From NCBI RefSeq assembly GCF_027924665.1, contig NZ_AP027043.1, positions 434,001 through 498,000 of the forward strand: a stretch of 64,000 bases of DNA, in the 5' to 3' direction. The stretch is from Flavobacterium sp. GSB-24 (GTDB lineage Bacteria > Bacteroidota > Bacteroidia > Flavobacteriales > Flavobacteriaceae). The notes under the pieces are model-generated. The model did not search any database. It saw nothing but the letters and a program-made list of their open reading frames with translations, and had not been told where the DNA came from. This document shows, in pieces, positions 63,128-64,000 of this stretch. The first letter of the stretch is position 1. Each line of letters begins with the position of its first letter. The position numbers and the translations under genes are program-made.

Positions 63128-64000
63128 TTATTTTCTCGTTTCATCACTAGCTGCACGATCTTCACCATAAGTATCGCTGCGATAATGCTCGTCATCTCCT
63201 TCAAGGATTTTAAGATAACTATTGTAACGTGACCAAGCGATTTCGTCTTTTTCTAAAGCTGCTTTTATCGCACAATGAGGTTCCTCTTTGTGTAAACAGT
63301 TGTTAAACTTACATTGGTCTTTCAGTTTGAAGAATTCTGGAAAATAACCGCTGATTTCAGATGGCTCCATATCGACAATTCCGAAACCTTTAATTCCTGG
63401 TGTGTCAATAATTCGCGCATCAAAAGATAAATCATACATTTCGGCAAAAGTAGTCGTATGCTGTCCTTGTTTGCTTTGTTCTGAAATTACTGTTGTTTTT
63501 AAATGCAGGCTTGGTTCCATTGCATTCACCAAAGTTGATTTTCCAACTCCAGAATGTCCGGAAAACATACTTACTTTTCCAATCATCATTTCCTTTAACT
63601 GGTCAACGCCTTTATTTTCTGTTGATGAAATTCTGAGACATTTATATCCAATTTCGGTATAAATATGCTGTAAATACAATTGATCGTCTAAAGTTTGCTC
63701 GTTAAGCGTATCAATTTTATTAAAAATCAGGATAGCTTCAATTCCGTATGCTTCTGCAGTAACCAAAAAACGATCGATAAAGCTCGTCGTTGTCGGCGGA
63801 TTATCAATCGTAATCAATAAAAAAACCTGATCAATATTTGATGCAATAATATGAATCTGCTTAGATAAGTTAACTGATTTACGAACGATATAATTTTTTC
63901 TTTCATGGATATTATAAATCGTTCCCGTAATGGCATCGGAAGTTTCTTCTAATTCATAATCGACAATATCGCCTACAGCAATTGGGTTGGTACTTTTGAT
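63128..64000 (-). CDS. rsgA: Ribosome small subunit-dependent GTPase A, 5' end outside window
   Basis: The frame is open to the edge at 64000, so the first residues are missing; about 290 residues are present. It is a circularly permuted GTPase that matures the 30S subunit. Order seen: end of the OB domain (IAVGDIVDYELEE...SKQIHIIASNIDQVFLLITIDNPPTTTSFIDRFLVTAEAYGIEAILIFNKID with G4 NKID), then G1 GHSGVGKST, G3 DTPG in RIIDTPGIKGFGIVDMEP, and the C-terminal zinc site CKFNNCLHKEEPHC. The ATG at 63817 is internal. Firm identification. Confidence 0.96.
   Translation of the reverse strand: MKSTNPIAVGDIVDYELEETSDAITGTIYNIHERKNYIVRKSVNLSKQIHIIASNIDQVFLLITIDNPPTTTSFIDRFLVTAEAYGIEAILIFNKIDTLNEQTLDDQLYLQHIYTEIGYKCLRISSTENKGVDQLKEMMIGKVSMFSGHSGVGKSTLVNAMEPSLHLKTTVISEQSKQGQHTTTFAEMYDLSFDARIIDTPGIKGFGIVDMEPSEISGYFPEFFKLKDQCKFNNCLHKEEPHCAIKAALEKDEIAWSRYNSYLKILEGDDEHYRSDTYGEDRAASDETRK

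Overview
The window is low-GC chromosomal DNA from a member of the Bacteroidota, most likely a Flavobacterium close to F. johnsoniae. The signs are AT-rich spacers, no Shine-Dalgarno-like sequences before the starts, repeated -33 TTG / -7 TAnnTTTG promoters, and typical gene families (ExbB-ExbD-ExbD-TonB, PstS-like and TPR operon, DUF3857 trio, kynurenine enzymes, YfiT/DinB, YkgJ, DUF853 ATPase). The genus is inferred from these signs, not from a 16S search. No phage, insertion sequence, transposase, integrase or CRISPR array was seen.

Layout. 1-6.1 kb (+): 3' half of gcvP, a ketoacyl-ACP synthase III, a methyltransferase, a family 2 glycosyltransferase and an MlaE/MlaF transporter pair. 6.1-9.9 kb (-): SprT-like protein, SDR, M28 lipoprotein peptidase, acyl-CoA dehydrogenase. 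10.3-16.5 kb: chalcone-isomerase-like protein, amino-acid dehydrogenase, a TonB-like protein facing an exbB-exbD pair, and folC. 16.6-20.1 kb: tRNA-Val, a MerR regulator, a broken acyltransferase, YdeI-like protein, LpxA-like protein and a Crp/Fnr regulator. 20.3-26.1 kb (-): a complete rRNA operon (16S, tRNA-Ile, tRNA-Ala, 23S, 5S) with three tandem promoters. 26.5-30.4 kb: LolC/E-type permease, YkgJ, methyltransferase, YfiT, queE. 30.5-36.3 kb (-): one operon exbB-exbD-exbD-tonB-small membrane protein-PstS-like lipoprotein-TPR protein. 36.6-44.6 kb: HerA-like ATPase, kmo, AraC regulator, two serine hydrolases, a small secreted protein. 44.9-56.1 kb: penicillin acylase, AsmA-like protein, a 603-residue unknown with a flavin-barrel look, glycine-zipper lipoprotein, kynU, queA, aroA. 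56.2-64 kb (-): MazG-like protein, three DUF3857 proteins, dtd and the 3' part of rsgA.

Pathways seen in more than one place: queuosine (queE and queA), tryptophan/kynurenine breakdown (kmo and kynU), and two separate TonB/ExbBD energy-transduction loci. The accessory content is mainly in the spacers. These carry several families of inverted repeats, often built from 7-base units and sometimes nested inside one another; a tandem 190-bp repeat whose hairpin loop is flipped between the copies; and two copies of a structured, RNA-like element. These repeats, the tandem rRNA promoters with a shared start-site sequence, the two DUF3857 proteins that have lost their catalytic Cys and His, and the unknown 603-residue protein are the most rewarding things to follow up.
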